In this document: piece by piece, positions 52,361 through 60,447 of the stretch
How the letters are laid out: the number at the start of each line of letters is the position of its first letter
How positions within the stretch are numbered: position 1 is the stretch's first letter
Origin: Hyphomonas sp. Mor2
Lineage (GTDB): Bacteria; Pseudomonadota; Alphaproteobacteria; Caulobacterales; Hyphomonadaceae
Assembly: GCF_001854405.1 (NCBI RefSeq)
Contig: NZ_CP017718.1
Location: forward strand, 2,108,001 to 2,172,000
Direction: 5' to 3'
Length of the DNA stretch: 64,000 bases
Notes under the pieces: model-generated
The model's input: only the letters and a program-made list of their open reading frames with translations
Told to the model about the DNA's origin: nothing
Database searches by the model: none
Position numbers and translations under genes: made by a program

Positions 52361-53296
52361 TTAGTCGGCCAGGCCGAATGCGCGCTCGAATTCCCGTGGA
52401 TCGAAATATTCGCGGTACAGTGTGATCTTGCCATTCTCGACATGGAACAGGCTGCCATAGGTCTGGCGGTAGGTGTTGCCGGTCGGGATGATGTCGACCA
52501 CGCCTTTGAACTCGACATAGACGGTTTGCGGATCGACCATCGGATAGAAGAGGATCTCGTCAGTGAAGGTGGCGTCTCCAGCCGCTTCAGGCCAGCCCGC
52601 ATATTGGGCAATCAGTCCGTCCTTGCCGATCACCTCATGCACCCAGCCATCCGGCACATAAGGCATGTGCTGGACCGCATCATCGGCCCAGACGCCGTTC
52701 ACCTTGTCCATGTCTTTCTCCTCCAGACCGGTCAGGAAATCGAGCACGACCTGGCGCGTTTGCTGGCGCTGAATATAGGCGGTGGGGTGAGCCGTCGCGG
52801 CCGCGATGGCCGGACCGAACACATCGCGAGAGCCAAGCTCGTTCTCCAGCGAGAAGGTCATGGAGGTGATCTTCCAAGTCCCGGCCTGACGTTCCAGCTG
52901 ATAGTCATAGTGGCCGTCTACTTGCCAGTAAGCGCCATCGACCCAGTGTCCGGCTTCGACATTGGCGGTTGCCGTGGCCTGATCCCCCTCAATCGTTGCC
53001 GTGACATCGGACAGCGCATGACGCGTGCGGTCGAAGCCTGGCAGGACACTCGCCCATTCGGTCATCAGGGCTTGCGGACTTTTCACTTCTGCCGGGGCCC
53101 CGGACAGGGAGGAATAATCCAGCGTGAATTCGTCGGCATAGAGCTTTTCAAGCGCATCAAATTCATGCCGATCCGCGAGCAGGCCGACGCTTTCAACGAT
53201 GGTCTTGATCGTGGCTTCGTCTTCCGGTGTAGCATGCGCGAGTGGGGCGGTGGTGAGCGTGGCAGTCATGGCAAGGGCTCCTATCAGGCGTATCAT
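52361..53296 (-). CDS. Exported tandem SnoaL-like (NTF2-fold) protein
   Basis: The ATG at 53296 gives 311 residues with a signal peptide cleaved after AHA (about 22). Two SnoaL/NTF2-like units follow: residues about 25-145 (ATIKTIVESVGLLADRHEF) and about 160-305 (VLDFLTGLEEKDMDKVNGVWADDA). Domains of this kind often bind or turn over small polyketide- or steroid-like molecules. It lies next to an exported alpha/beta hydrolase gene. Confidence 0.75.
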   Translation of the reverse strand: MIRLIGALAMTATLTTAPLAHATPEDEATIKTIVESVGLLADRHEFDALEKLYADEFTLDYSSLSGAPAEVKSPQALMTEWASVLPGFDRTRHALSDVTATIEGDQATATANVEAGHWVDGAYWQVDGHYDYQLERQAGTWKITSMTFSLENELGSRDVFGPAIAAATAHPTAYIQRQQTRQVVLDFLTGLEEKDMDKVNGVWADDAVQHMPYVPDGWVHEVIGKDGLIAQYAGWPEAAGDATFTDEILFYPMVDPQTVYVEFKGVVDIIPTGNTYRQTYGSLFHVENGKITLYREYFDPREFERAFGLAD

Positions 53297-53363
53297 GGTT
53301 TCGTCTCCGTGGGTCGTTGAGGGCGCGCCGGAGCCTTCATCGAGACTCCGGCGCCGGCGGTGT

Positions 53364-54338
53364 TTAGTGGCTGGCAAAGAAGGCTGCGACGGCATCGCTG
53401 GCCGTCGTCACGGCGTCTTCGCGGTGATAGAAATCAAACTGCGTCACGCCATCGAGCCAGAGTTCTTCCTTGTCGACGGACAGGTCCGCAAAGAATTGAT
53501 GCGCCCCAGCCGGGATGGCTGCGTCTTCGGAATGCACGATCATCAAGGGCTGTGAAATGCCGGGCGCTGCGCGCACGCCGTCAAAGGTCAGCCAACCTTC
53601 CCAGGATGCAAGATTGAATGTGTTCTCCCATTCCGGGATCATGCCGAGGCCTTCCTCGGTATAATAAGGCACGCCCGGCATCAGCGACGCTGACCCTGCC
53701 GGACCCGTGGCCGGGATGAGCTGCGGCTCACCGGACTCGGCTTCGGTGGCGGCTGCACTGCGACCGGTTTCGATCAATCCGGCAACGCCATCCGGGCCGC
53801 CATAGACTTCATCCACAATCGCCGCATTGTGCAGCCAGGGCGCGACCAGGGCGATGGTCTTGAAGGTGGAGGACTGCTCCGCCGCCGTTGCCATGTATCC
53901 CGCACTCGCGCAGATCCCGAGACCGTTCACGCCGTCCACTTCCGGACGCGTGGAGAGGAATTCGCCAGCTGCGATGATGTCCTCAATCTTGATCTCCGGA
54001 TTCTCGAAGCTGCGGGTCGAGCCGCCGCTTTCGCCCCAGGTGCGGAAGTCGAAGGCGAGGGCAATTTCGCCGCGCTTGGCCATTTCGGCGGCATAGGTGC
54101 CGGGCATATGTTCCTTGACCGTCGTCCAGGCGCCGGTCACGACGATCCCATCGGTGCGATTGGCGTCGTTTACGCCGGCAGGAATGTAGAGATTGCCGAC
54201 AAGGGTCTCACCGCCGGATTCAAACGTCACACGCTCGACCGTATAGTCGGCATCAGCACCGGTCGTGTCGGCACTTCCACAGGCGGCGATTGCACCAGCG
54301 GAAGTGGTAGCGGCGAGGGTTTTGATAAGCTTGTTCAT
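53364..54338 (-). CDS. Alpha/beta hydrolase lipoprotein with cysteine nucleophile
   Basis: From the ATG at 54338, with a GGAG site, the protein has 324 residues. A lipobox (IAAC, Cys20) suggests a membrane-anchored form. The hydrolase nucleophile elbow is GLGICASAG near 142-150, with cysteine at the nucleophile position as in dienelactone-hydrolase-like enzymes. It diverges from an AraC gene, which may regulate it. Confidence 0.78.
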   Translation of the reverse strand: MNKLIKTLAATTSAGAIAACGSADTTGADADYTVERVTFESGGETLVGNLYIPAGVNDANRTDGIVVTGAWTTVKEHMPGTYAAEMAKRGEIALAFDFRTWGESGGSTRSFENPEIKIEDIIAAGEFLSTRPEVDGVNGLGICASAGYMATAAEQSSTFKTIALVAPWLHNAAIVDEVYGGPDGVAGLIETGRSAAATEAESGEPQLIPATGPAGSASLMPGVPYYTEEGLGMIPEWENTFNLASWEGWLTFDGVRAAPGISQPLMIVHSEDAAIPAGAHQFFADLSVDKEELWLDGVTQFDFYHREDAVTTASDAVAAFFASH

Positions 54339-54368
54339 TCTGGTCTCCATGACTCAATTTCGATGAGA

Positions 54369-54401
54369 CCAAGCTAGCTATGAGGCGATCACAAAGCTTG
54401 G
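54369..54401. promoter_or_regulatory. Inverted repeat in the hydrolase/AraC intergenic region
   Basis: CCAAGCT (54369-54375) and AGCTTGG (54395-54401) form a 7-bp inverted pair with a 19-nt spacer. A second pair GGTCTC/GAGACC lies next to it. Either is a plausible site for the divergent AraC regulator. Confidence 0.35.
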
Positions 54402-54453
54402 AGGGACCAACTTTGTTTTTGAAGATTCCGACTTTCTCGCCTAATTTGCTTGC

Positions 54454-55341
54454 ATGAGAACCTATCAGGAAATCTACCCTTCCGAGCCCCTGATGCGGTC
54501 CGGGGACCAGGTCCGTCCGCGGGCAGCAGACTTGCTTTCGCTCGAATATTTCGAAGCCGAGCCCGCAACCATGCCGACCGAGGCCTATGCGCAGCATCAT
54601 ATCTTGATCAATCTCAAGGAGATGCCGCACCGGGTCGAGAATTGGCGCGGCGAAGCGCATCGCGACTTTCTGTTCCGCCAGAACGAAATCGTCGTGACCC
54701 CGGCAGGACTGAAAAGCGGTTGGCGCTGGCATGAGCCGTCGAAGTGCATCGTCATCACTCTGGATCCGGCCAAACTCGAGACCTTTACACAGAGCGAACT
54801 CGGCCTGCTGCTGACCGATCAGCAATTGCGCGACCTGCCCCAATTTGAAGACGCCGATATCACGTCCGCGGCGGTCATGTTGCTCGAGGCCCTGCGCCTT
54901 GGCGGGGCGAGCTCGGACGTCATGTTCGAAAGCCTGGCGCGCGTGTTCCTGGTCAAGCTGGTCCAGAAATATGGCGATGATCGCAGCCACGAAATCGCCT
55001 TCTCTAGCAGCTTTACCGCCGCTCATTATAAGCGCGTGCTGGATTTCGCGGCGCAGAATTTCGGCAAACCGATTCAGATCGAAGACCTCGCCCGCGAAGC
55101 CGGTCTGTCCGCATCTCACTTCACGCGCCTGTTCAAGTCGGTCATCGGCGACAGTCCCTATCAGTTCCTGATGCGCTACCGGGTCGAACGCGCGGCGGAG
55201 ATGATGATGGATCCGGCCAAGGCCCTGATTGAAATCGCGCTGGCGTGCGGATTTTCAGACCAACCGCACCTCACTCGGGTCTTCAAACAGTATTATGGTC
55301 AGACCCCAAAGGCCTGGCGCAAGGCCCAAATGGCCAGCTAA
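54454..55341 (+). CDS. AraC-family transcriptional regulator
   Basis: The 295-residue protein has an N-terminal cupin-like effector domain (about 40-110) and two C-terminal helix-turn-helix units (about 195-290), with IEDLAREAGLSASHFTRLFK and IEIALACGFSDQPHLTRVFKQYYGQTP. It likely binds DNA near its own gene and the divergent hydrolase gene. The effector is unknown. Confidence 0.9.
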   Translation: MRTYQEIYPSEPLMRSGDQVRPRAADLLSLEYFEAEPATMPTEAYAQHHILINLKEMPHRVENWRGEAHRDFLFRQNEIVVTPAGLKSGWRWHEPSKCIVITLDPAKLETFTQSELGLLLTDQQLRDLPQFEDADITSAAVMLLEALRLGGASSDVMFESLARVFLVKLVQKYGDDRSHEIAFSSSFTAAHYKRVLDFAAQNFGKPIQIEDLAREAGLSASHFTRLFKSVIGDSPYQFLMRYRVERAAEMMMDPAKALIEIALACGFSDQPHLTRVFKQYYGQTPKAWRKAQMAS

Positions 55342-55414
55342 CACGGACATCCGGTCCATTTCGGATTGCGGATTTAACTCGACGCACACATTTTCCCGGC
55401 ATATACGTCATACT

Positions 55415-55999
55415 ATGACACGTTATCGCAATCGCACGCCCGCCACGGGCCAGCGCCGCCTGCATCGTCGCCGCTGGCGCCAGCCGGATGCCAAGAAGCC
55501 AAGCCGCGAGGAGCTGATCCAGGCCGCGGCCGATGAAGCGCAGCTGTCCGGCAAGAGCCTGACGGCAATCCGCAAGCATGTGCTGAATGTCCTGCTCGAT
55601 GCCCAGCGCCCGATGACGGCCTATGAGGTCCTGGCCTCTCTGGAAGGGGTCGGTTCCGTATCGCCGCCCACCGCCTATCGCGCGCTCGACTTTCTGGTTT
55701 CGCTCGGATTCGTCTCGCGGGTTGAGAGCCTCAATGCCTATCTGGCACTCGATCTCGGGCCTAGCGACGTGCCGCTGGCCTTTTTTGTCTGCGAGAAATG
55801 CGGTCAGGCGAAGGAAATCACGGCCAATGATGCCGTGGTCAGCCTGATCAGCGCCGCGGATGAGCAAGGCTTCGGCGTCAAGCATGCGGCTCTGGAAGTG
55901 CGCGGCGATTGCCGCGGGAAACTGGGATGCGACGCCTGGGATGCAAGTCGCGCCTCGGCTGAGGCGTCAGCTGCGGTCGACCAGCACAGCCACAAATAG
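55415..55999 (+). CDS. Fur-family regulator, Zur-like
   Basis: From the ATG at 55415 the protein has 194 residues. A basic 35-residue tail precedes the winged helix (YEVLASLEGVGSVSPPTAYRALDFL). The first CxxC (FVCEKCGQAKEI) is in place, and the end shows GDCRGKLGC, where typical Zur proteins carry CADC, so metal binding may be altered. Zur controls zinc uptake; this may be a different Fur-type member. Confidence 0.8.
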   Translation: MTRYRNRTPATGQRRLHRRRWRQPDAKKPSREELIQAAADEAQLSGKSLTAIRKHVLNVLLDAQRPMTAYEVLASLEGVGSVSPPTAYRALDFLVSLGFVSRVESLNAYLALDLGPSDVPLAFFVCEKCGQAKEITANDAVVSLISAADEQGFGVKHAALEVRGDCRGKLGCDAWDASRASAEASAAVDQHSHK

Positions 56000-56518
56000 A
56001 GCTGGCTCATCGCCCTCAACGGCCCAGGCATGATTGGTGGCGCGCTGCACCACCACATCGCCCGGTCCGATCACCGTTTCTTCCTTGTCGAGGATTAGCC
56101 GCACGCGGCCTTTGACCAGGATGATGGCGTCCAACGTATGGGTTGTATGCATGGCCGGGTGCTTGCTCGTATCGGGCTGATGGTCGCCGGCGCCAATGTC
56201 GATAAAGGCCTTGCGGGTGAGCTCTGCGACCATTTCCGGTGGGGCACCCTCCGGAGTCGGTCCTGAGGTGAACCAACGAATTTTCACCTTGCCCTTGTCC
56301 GGCGACAGGATCGGTGTGCCGGCCCCTTTGTCGTCACATGGCGTGGGATCGAGCGGACCTGATACGTCATCATGCCAGATCTCGAGCAGGCCGCCGAGAT
56401 CGCCCGTTCGGAACTCTGCGGCAGGCCCACCATCAATCATGATATGAGATTTACCGGCCTCATCATCCGCGGTGACGATCCGGCGGAGCCCGGACAACAT
56501 GTCATTCATCTTGCTCAT
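55967..56518 (-). CDS. Cupin-domain protein
   Basis: From the ATG at 56518, after GGGAGGTAAG, the protein has 183 residues with a C-terminal cupin: MHTTHTLDAIILVKGRVRLILD and GDVVVQRATNHAW. It overlaps the end of the Zur-like gene by 33 bp in a convergent arrangement. Such small cupins can be isomerases or dioxygenases; the substrate is not known. Confidence 0.78.
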   Translation of the reverse strand: MSKMNDMLSGLRRIVTADDEAGKSHIMIDGGPAAEFRTGDLGGLLEIWHDDVSGPLDPTPCDDKGAGTPILSPDKGKVKIRWFTSGPTPEGAPPEMVAELTRKAFIDIGAGDHQPDTSKHPAMHTTHTLDAIILVKGRVRLILDKEETVIGPGDVVVQRATNHAWAVEGDEPALFVAVLVDRS

Positions 56519-56752
56519 TCTTACCTCCCGACATTTTTCCCGAACGCTAAGCCGGACTTGACGCAATCGGCAAGTGTTTCCTATGGGGATCTCCAACGGA
56601 GACTTTATGTTCACTTTGTCCGAGACCCGGTAAGGGCCCCGACCGCAAAACCAAAACGCGAGATGGGGCCAGAAACAGCCTGAGCTCTGATCCAGCCATT
56701 GGATCAGCCTGTTTCCCTGCGCGCACGCCGCGCACTATCGGACATTCAAATC

Positions 56753-57010
56753 ATGGATATCTCACGCGCCGAACAGCGCATCCTGCACCTGCTCGCGCAA
56801 GGCGGGCGGATCGAAATCGAACGCGGCGAAGGTCGCAAGATCGAACGCGTCACCTGTATCAATCGCGAAGGTTGGCGGGCTCCGGGACTGGATCTGATCC
56901 TGTTTCGCAAGCTGAAACGCCGCAGGGCCATCGCCTCGAAACAGGGCCAGCCCTACCGGATCACCCGTCGCGGGCTGGAACTGGTGCGCTCTGAATTCGA
57001 CAATCGCTGA
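56753..57010 (+). CDS. YjhX family toxin-like protein
   Basis: The 85-residue protein starting at ATG 56753 matches the YjhX/UPF0386 pattern: MDISRAEQRILHLLAQGGRI, TCINREGWRAPG and PYRITRRGLELVRSEFDNR. In E. coli YjhX is a toxin paired with YjhQ, an acetyltransferase; no such partner is next to it here. Its upstream extension is not conserved. Confidence 0.85.
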   Translation: MDISRAEQRILHLLAQGGRIEIERGEGRKIERVTCINREGWRAPGLDLILFRKLKRRRAIASKQGQPYRITRRGLELVRSEFDNR

Positions 57011-57018
57011 CCAAATGG

Positions 57019-57055
57019 AGGGGAGAGCCGCGAAAAACGTGACTCTCCCGTCACA
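57019..57055 (+). terminator. Hairpin after yjhX-like gene with two possible folds
   Basis: GGGAGAG (57021-57027) can pair with CTCTCCC (57043-57049), while GTGAC/GTCAC (57040-57055) can pair around the same arm; the folds exclude one another. A short T-rich stretch (CACTTTTC) follows. It may end the YjhX transcript. Confidence 0.45.
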
Positions 57056-57113
57056 CTTTTCAAGATTGCTGTGATTTGCGACATCAAGCCCTTTCCGGAA
57101 CTGCGAACGAGTC

Positions 57114-57129
57114 TTAACTGCTTGGTAAC
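57114..57129 (+). promoter_or_regulatory. CtrA-like box upstream of the desaturase gene
   Basis: TTAA-CTGCTTG-GTAAC has the CtrA form TTAA-N7-TTAAC with one mismatch, 49 bp upstream of the desaturase start codon. Confidence 0.4.
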
Positions 57130-57177
57130 ACGACGCAGATGCATACTGTCTGCGACTCAGACCCGGAGGCCTTCAGA

Positions 57178-58068
57178 ATGATCCCTCGCTCGATTGCGAT
57201 TCCCAAAACCTGGAAAACGTTCAACTTCGCGAGTTTCTTCTCGGCCTTCCTGTATCCCGCGCTTGGCCTCGCCATGCTGATCACCATGATCGTGCTCGGC
57301 GTCACCCTGTCAGGTCTGACCTTGCGCTGGTACTACCTGCCGCTCGGGATTGGCATCGTTCTGTTCTCGATCTTCATCTGCAATGCCGGGATCGGGCCGC
57401 TCCACCGGATCATGCAGCATCGCGCGGGCGAACTGAAAGCGCCCGGTCAGGTCCTGACCATGCTGAACCTGATGATCGCCATGCAGGGTACTGTGCGCGA
57501 TTGGGTCAACTATCACAGTCAACATCACCGCTTCTCCGACAAGCCAGGCGATCCGCATAACCCGTTTGAATCCAAGCGCTGGGCCTGGGTCGGCTGGATC
57601 CTGTGGCGCGACACCAAGGATATGGCGCGCCCCATGGCCCTGTGGTTGAAACAGCATCCGATCATCGTCTGGATGGATGGCTTCTACAATTCCATCTCAC
57701 TGGTTCTGCATCTGATGATCCCGGCCGCGATCTATCTGATCGTCTGGGCGGCTGGCGGTTCGCTGGTCCTGACCGCCATTTGTCATGCCTGTTTCGTGAT
57801 TGGCCGGGCCATCCAGTTCCACGCGACGACCTATGGCATCAATGTCCTCGGCCATTTGAAGACCCCGGTCTGGGCCGATCATCTGATCGGGCTGCTGACC
57901 GGCGGTGAGGCCTTTCACGACCATCACCATGATCAACCCGTCAGCGCCCTGCACCGCCCGCGCAAGGGCGTCTGGAACCGGATTGTCGATTATAATGGCA
58001 CCATGCTGCTCATCTATGAGAAGCTGGGCTGGGTGAAGAATCTCAAGATCGCCCCGCAATTTGCTTAG
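57178..58068 (+). CDS. Fatty-acid desaturase (acyl-CoA delta-9 type)
   Basis: From the ATG at 57178 (GGAGG site upstream) the protein has 296 residues with four or more membrane segments. The three histidine boxes are HRIMQHR (about 82-88), HSQHHRF (about 119-125) and HDHHHD (about 249-254), as in stearoyl-CoA desaturase-type diiron enzymes. It would introduce double bases into membrane fatty acids using a ferredoxin- or cytochrome-type electron donor. Confidence 0.88.
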   Translation: MIPRSIAIPKTWKTFNFASFFSAFLYPALGLAMLITMIVLGVTLSGLTLRWYYLPLGIGIVLFSIFICNAGIGPLHRIMQHRAGELKAPGQVLTMLNLMIAMQGTVRDWVNYHSQHHRFSDKPGDPHNPFESKRWAWVGWILWRDTKDMARPMALWLKQHPIIVWMDGFYNSISLVLHLMIPAAIYLIVWAAGGSLVLTAICHACFVIGRAIQFHATTYGINVLGHLKTPVWADHLIGLLTGGEAFHDHHHDQPVSALHRPRKGVWNRIVDYNGTMLLIYEKLGWVKNLKIAPQFA

Positions 58069-58153
58069 CGCGCGATAGCTCCCGCGACGACAAACTAGCC
58101 TCTCGCCCCTGTTTTTGCTTGGCTGCGCGCGCCAGACAGAAGGAGTGCGCCCC

Positions 58154-59191
58154 GTGGTCGATATTGCCAATGATCCCAGACTGGACCCTCGCCTGAAAGC
58201 GGTCCTGACCATGATGCCCGCACCGGATCAAAGCGATGTCGCCTCAAGGGAAGCGCAGCTGGAAGAGGCCAACTCGCCCGCCGCCCAGGCCATGCGACAA
58301 CAACTCGAACTGATGTTCGACATGGCCGATAATGAAGTGGTTGCGCCGTCTGCCGGTCTCGCCATCTCCGAACATGAGTTTACCTCACAACCGGACGGCA
58401 ACACGATCAAGATCCGCTTCGTCCGGCCTGAAGGCGATGAGAAAGTGCCCTGCATCTATTACATTCATGGCGGCGGCATGATGGTCTTTTCCTGTTTCTA
58501 CGGAAACTATCGTGCCTGGTCGAAAATCATTGCGGCCAATGGCGTCGCAGTGGCCATGGTCGACTTCCGCAACTGCTTGACCCCCTCTTCCGCCCCCGAG
58601 GTCGCCCCTTTCCCGGCAGGCTTGAATGATTGTGTGTCCGGCGTGCACTGGCTGTCTGAACAGGCCGATGCGCTTGGCATCGACAAGGACCGGATCGTGA
58701 TCGCCGGTGAAAGCGGCGGCGGCAATCTGACCATCGCGACCGGCCTGAAACTGAAACAGGAGGGTGATCTCGGCCTGATCAGCGGGCTCTATCCCTTGTG
58801 CCCCTACATTGCCGGACAATGGCCCCGCGAGGACTTGCCCTCTTCGATCGAGAATAATGGCATCTTGATCGGACTGCACTCCAATCGCGGCGCCACGGCT
58901 TATGGCATCGAGCAGCTCGAGAACAAGAACCCGCTCGCCTGGCCGCTCTTTGCCAGCGAAGACGATGTGCGCGGATTGCCGCCGACCATGATCAGCGTGA
59001 ATGAATGTGACCCGCTGCGGGATGAAGGGGTCGCCTTCTATCGCCTGCTTCTGAAAGCCGGTGTCGAGGCCCGATGCAGGGAGGTGCGCGGCAGTTGTCA
59101 CGCTGCAGAATTGCTGATGACCGCCGTCCCGGATATTGCGGGCGACACAGCTGCCGACCTCGCCCGCTTCGCCAAACTGAGCGGCGGCTGA
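58154..59191 (+). CDS. Alpha/beta hydrolase, hormone-sensitive-lipase type
   Basis: From the GTG at 58154, eight bases after AGGAG, the protein has 345 residues. It shows the HSL-family HGGG (about 102-105) and nucleophile elbow GESGGG (about 178-183) and a late His in GSCHAAELL. It likely cleaves esters or lactones of small acids. The upstream gene is the desaturase, 85 bp away. Confidence 0.88.
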   Translation: MVDIANDPRLDPRLKAVLTMMPAPDQSDVASREAQLEEANSPAAQAMRQQLELMFDMADNEVVAPSAGLAISEHEFTSQPDGNTIKIRFVRPEGDEKVPCIYYIHGGGMMVFSCFYGNYRAWSKIIAANGVAVAMVDFRNCLTPSSAPEVAPFPAGLNDCVSGVHWLSEQADALGIDKDRIVIAGESGGGNLTIATGLKLKQEGDLGLISGLYPLCPYIAGQWPREDLPSSIENNGILIGLHSNRGATAYGIEQLENKNPLAWPLFASEDDVRGLPPTMISVNECDPLRDEGVAFYRLLLKAGVEARCREVRGSCHAAELLMTAVPDIAGDTAADLARFAKLSGG

Positions 59192-59392
59192 CTCTTTTCC
59201 CCGCGCCTCTGAACCTGTTGTCATTATTGGCTGATCCAAATCGGGACAGGTTTGCAAACAGCGTCCTAACGCGGCGCGCCGGGTTGTGTGCAATTTTCAG
59301 GAAAATTCACAGATCCGTTTGAAACCGGATTTAATTCGCAGCCTGTATAAGTGCGCCATGGCTACAGAAGTGGCCTGTGAAACCAACAGAAG

Positions 59393-59674
59393 ATGGTGGA
59401 AAAAATGGCGCAGAATGCACAATCTCTCAGTGTGCGTGGCCCGGATGGTCGCCCGCTGACTCTTTCAGACCTGCCAAAGCCCGGCATTACCCGCTGGGTG
59501 ACACGCCGCAAAGCAGAAGTCGTGGCTGCCGTCACCGGTGGTCTGCTTTCTGAGGAAGAAGCGCTTCGTCGCTACGATCTCAGCGAAGAAGAATTCTCCG
59601 GCTGGCGGGCACTTTATTCCAAGCACGGCCGCAAAGGCCTGCGCACAACCCGGCTGCAACAATACCGCGCCTAG
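59393..59674 (+). CDS. sciP: CtrA inhibitor SciP
   Basis: The 93-residue protein has the DUF1153/SciP pattern GPDGRPLTLSDLP, TRWVTRRKAEVVAAV and GGLLSEEEALRRYDLSEEEF with a basic C-terminus (HGRKGLRTTRLQQYRA). SciP blocks CtrA-driven transcription in the dimorphic cycle, mainly after swarmer division. It lies directly before flagellar genes, as I recall for Caulobacter. Start ATG 59393 or ATG 59405. Confidence 0.92.
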   Translation: MVEKMAQNAQSLSVRGPDGRPLTLSDLPKPGITRWVTRRKAEVVAAVTGGLLSEEEALRRYDLSEEEFSGWRALYSKHGRKGLRTTRLQQYRA

Positions 59675-59677
59675 CGT

Positions 59678-59712
59678 TTCAATCGATCGCATTTCGCATG
59701 TGATCGATTGAA
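59678..59712 (+). terminator. Hairpin after sciP
   Basis: TTCAATCGATC at 59678 pairs with GATCGATTGAA at 59702-59712 around a 13-nt loop. It lies 4 bp past the stop and has no T run, so it could be an mRNA end hairpin rather than a full terminator. Confidence 0.55.
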
Positions 59713-59728
59713 GGGGACGAGGCCGGTG

Positions 59729-59744
59729 TTAAAGCGCCGTTTAC
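59729..59744 (+). promoter_or_regulatory. CtrA-like box in front of the short fliF
   Basis: TTAA-AGCGCCG-TTTAC differs from TTAA-N7-TTAAC by one base, and lies 25 bp upstream of the first ATG of the flagellar operon. It fits a CtrA-activated class II flagellar promoter. Confidence 0.5.
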
Positions 59745-59769
59745 GACGCCGCCCGTAAAAGACACGGGT

Positions 59770-60447
59770 ATGCCCGCATCTGCGCCGGGCAAAGGTGTCG
59801 ACATGAGCGCGAAAACCCGAACGCCTTATCCGCGTCTGATCGCCCTGGCTGCGCTCGTGCTGGCGGCAGGGCTTTTATCTGTTCGCACCTATGACATCTT
59901 TGGCAGTGTAAAGTCCGAACCGGTCGGCAGCGCGCTTGAGCGTGAGCTGACCTATCTCCTCGAACCAATTACCGGCGCCGACCGCGTCCGTGTCTCGGTC
60001 ACCGGACGCAGCGATCGCACCGTGCTGGTCATGATTGATGGCGAGATGGGTAGCGATTTACGGACTCAACGCGTCCAGATCGAAAACATCCTCATCGCCT
60101 CGCTCGGCTTTGACCCTGCGACCGACACGCTCACGCTGACGCAATTCCCGTTCGCGCGCGGGGTTGGCAGTTCCCTCACAGCGTTTGAGATCGCCGAACT
60201 GACAGGGCTCGGCCTGCTTTGCGCGATCCTGCTCGCGGGCACGCTCAACGCCCCCACCGCCTCCACACGCGCTGCAGCGCCGGAACCCGCCTTGCGCCGT
60301 GAGCCCGTCCTCGCCGCCCAGGCGCGATTGCCTGCGCCGCAAACGAGCATGGACGCCGATTTGAACGAAGCCGCCAGGCTGGCCGAGTCGAAACCCAATG
60401 AAACCGCCAATGTCGTCCGCGACTGGCTGTCTTATGCGGAGGAGTAG
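59770..60447 (+). CDS. fliF: Short FliF (MS-ring) homologue
   Basis: The protein has 225 residues (ATG 59770; ATG 59803 is an alternative). It shows a first membrane segment (22-38), a domain like the third ring-building motif (LERELTYLLEPI at 57-68, then RTVLVMIDG at 83-91 and IENILIASLGFDPATDTL at 104-121), a second membrane segment (about 140-159), and a C-terminal tail (LAESKPNETANVVRDWL) that matches the FliG-binding end of FliF. FliF is normally over 500 residues; there is no room for RBM1 and RBM2 between this gene and sciP. fliG follows directly. Confidence 0.7.
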   Translation: MPASAPGKGVDMSAKTRTPYPRLIALAALVLAAGLLSVRTYDIFGSVKSEPVGSALERELTYLLEPITGADRVRVSVTGRSDRTVLVMIDGEMGSDLRTQRVQIENILIASLGFDPATDTLTLTQFPFARGVGSSLTAFEIAELTGLGLLCAILLAGTLNAPTASTRAAAPEPALRREPVLAAQARLPAPQTSMDADLNEAARLAESKPNETANVVRDWLSYAEE

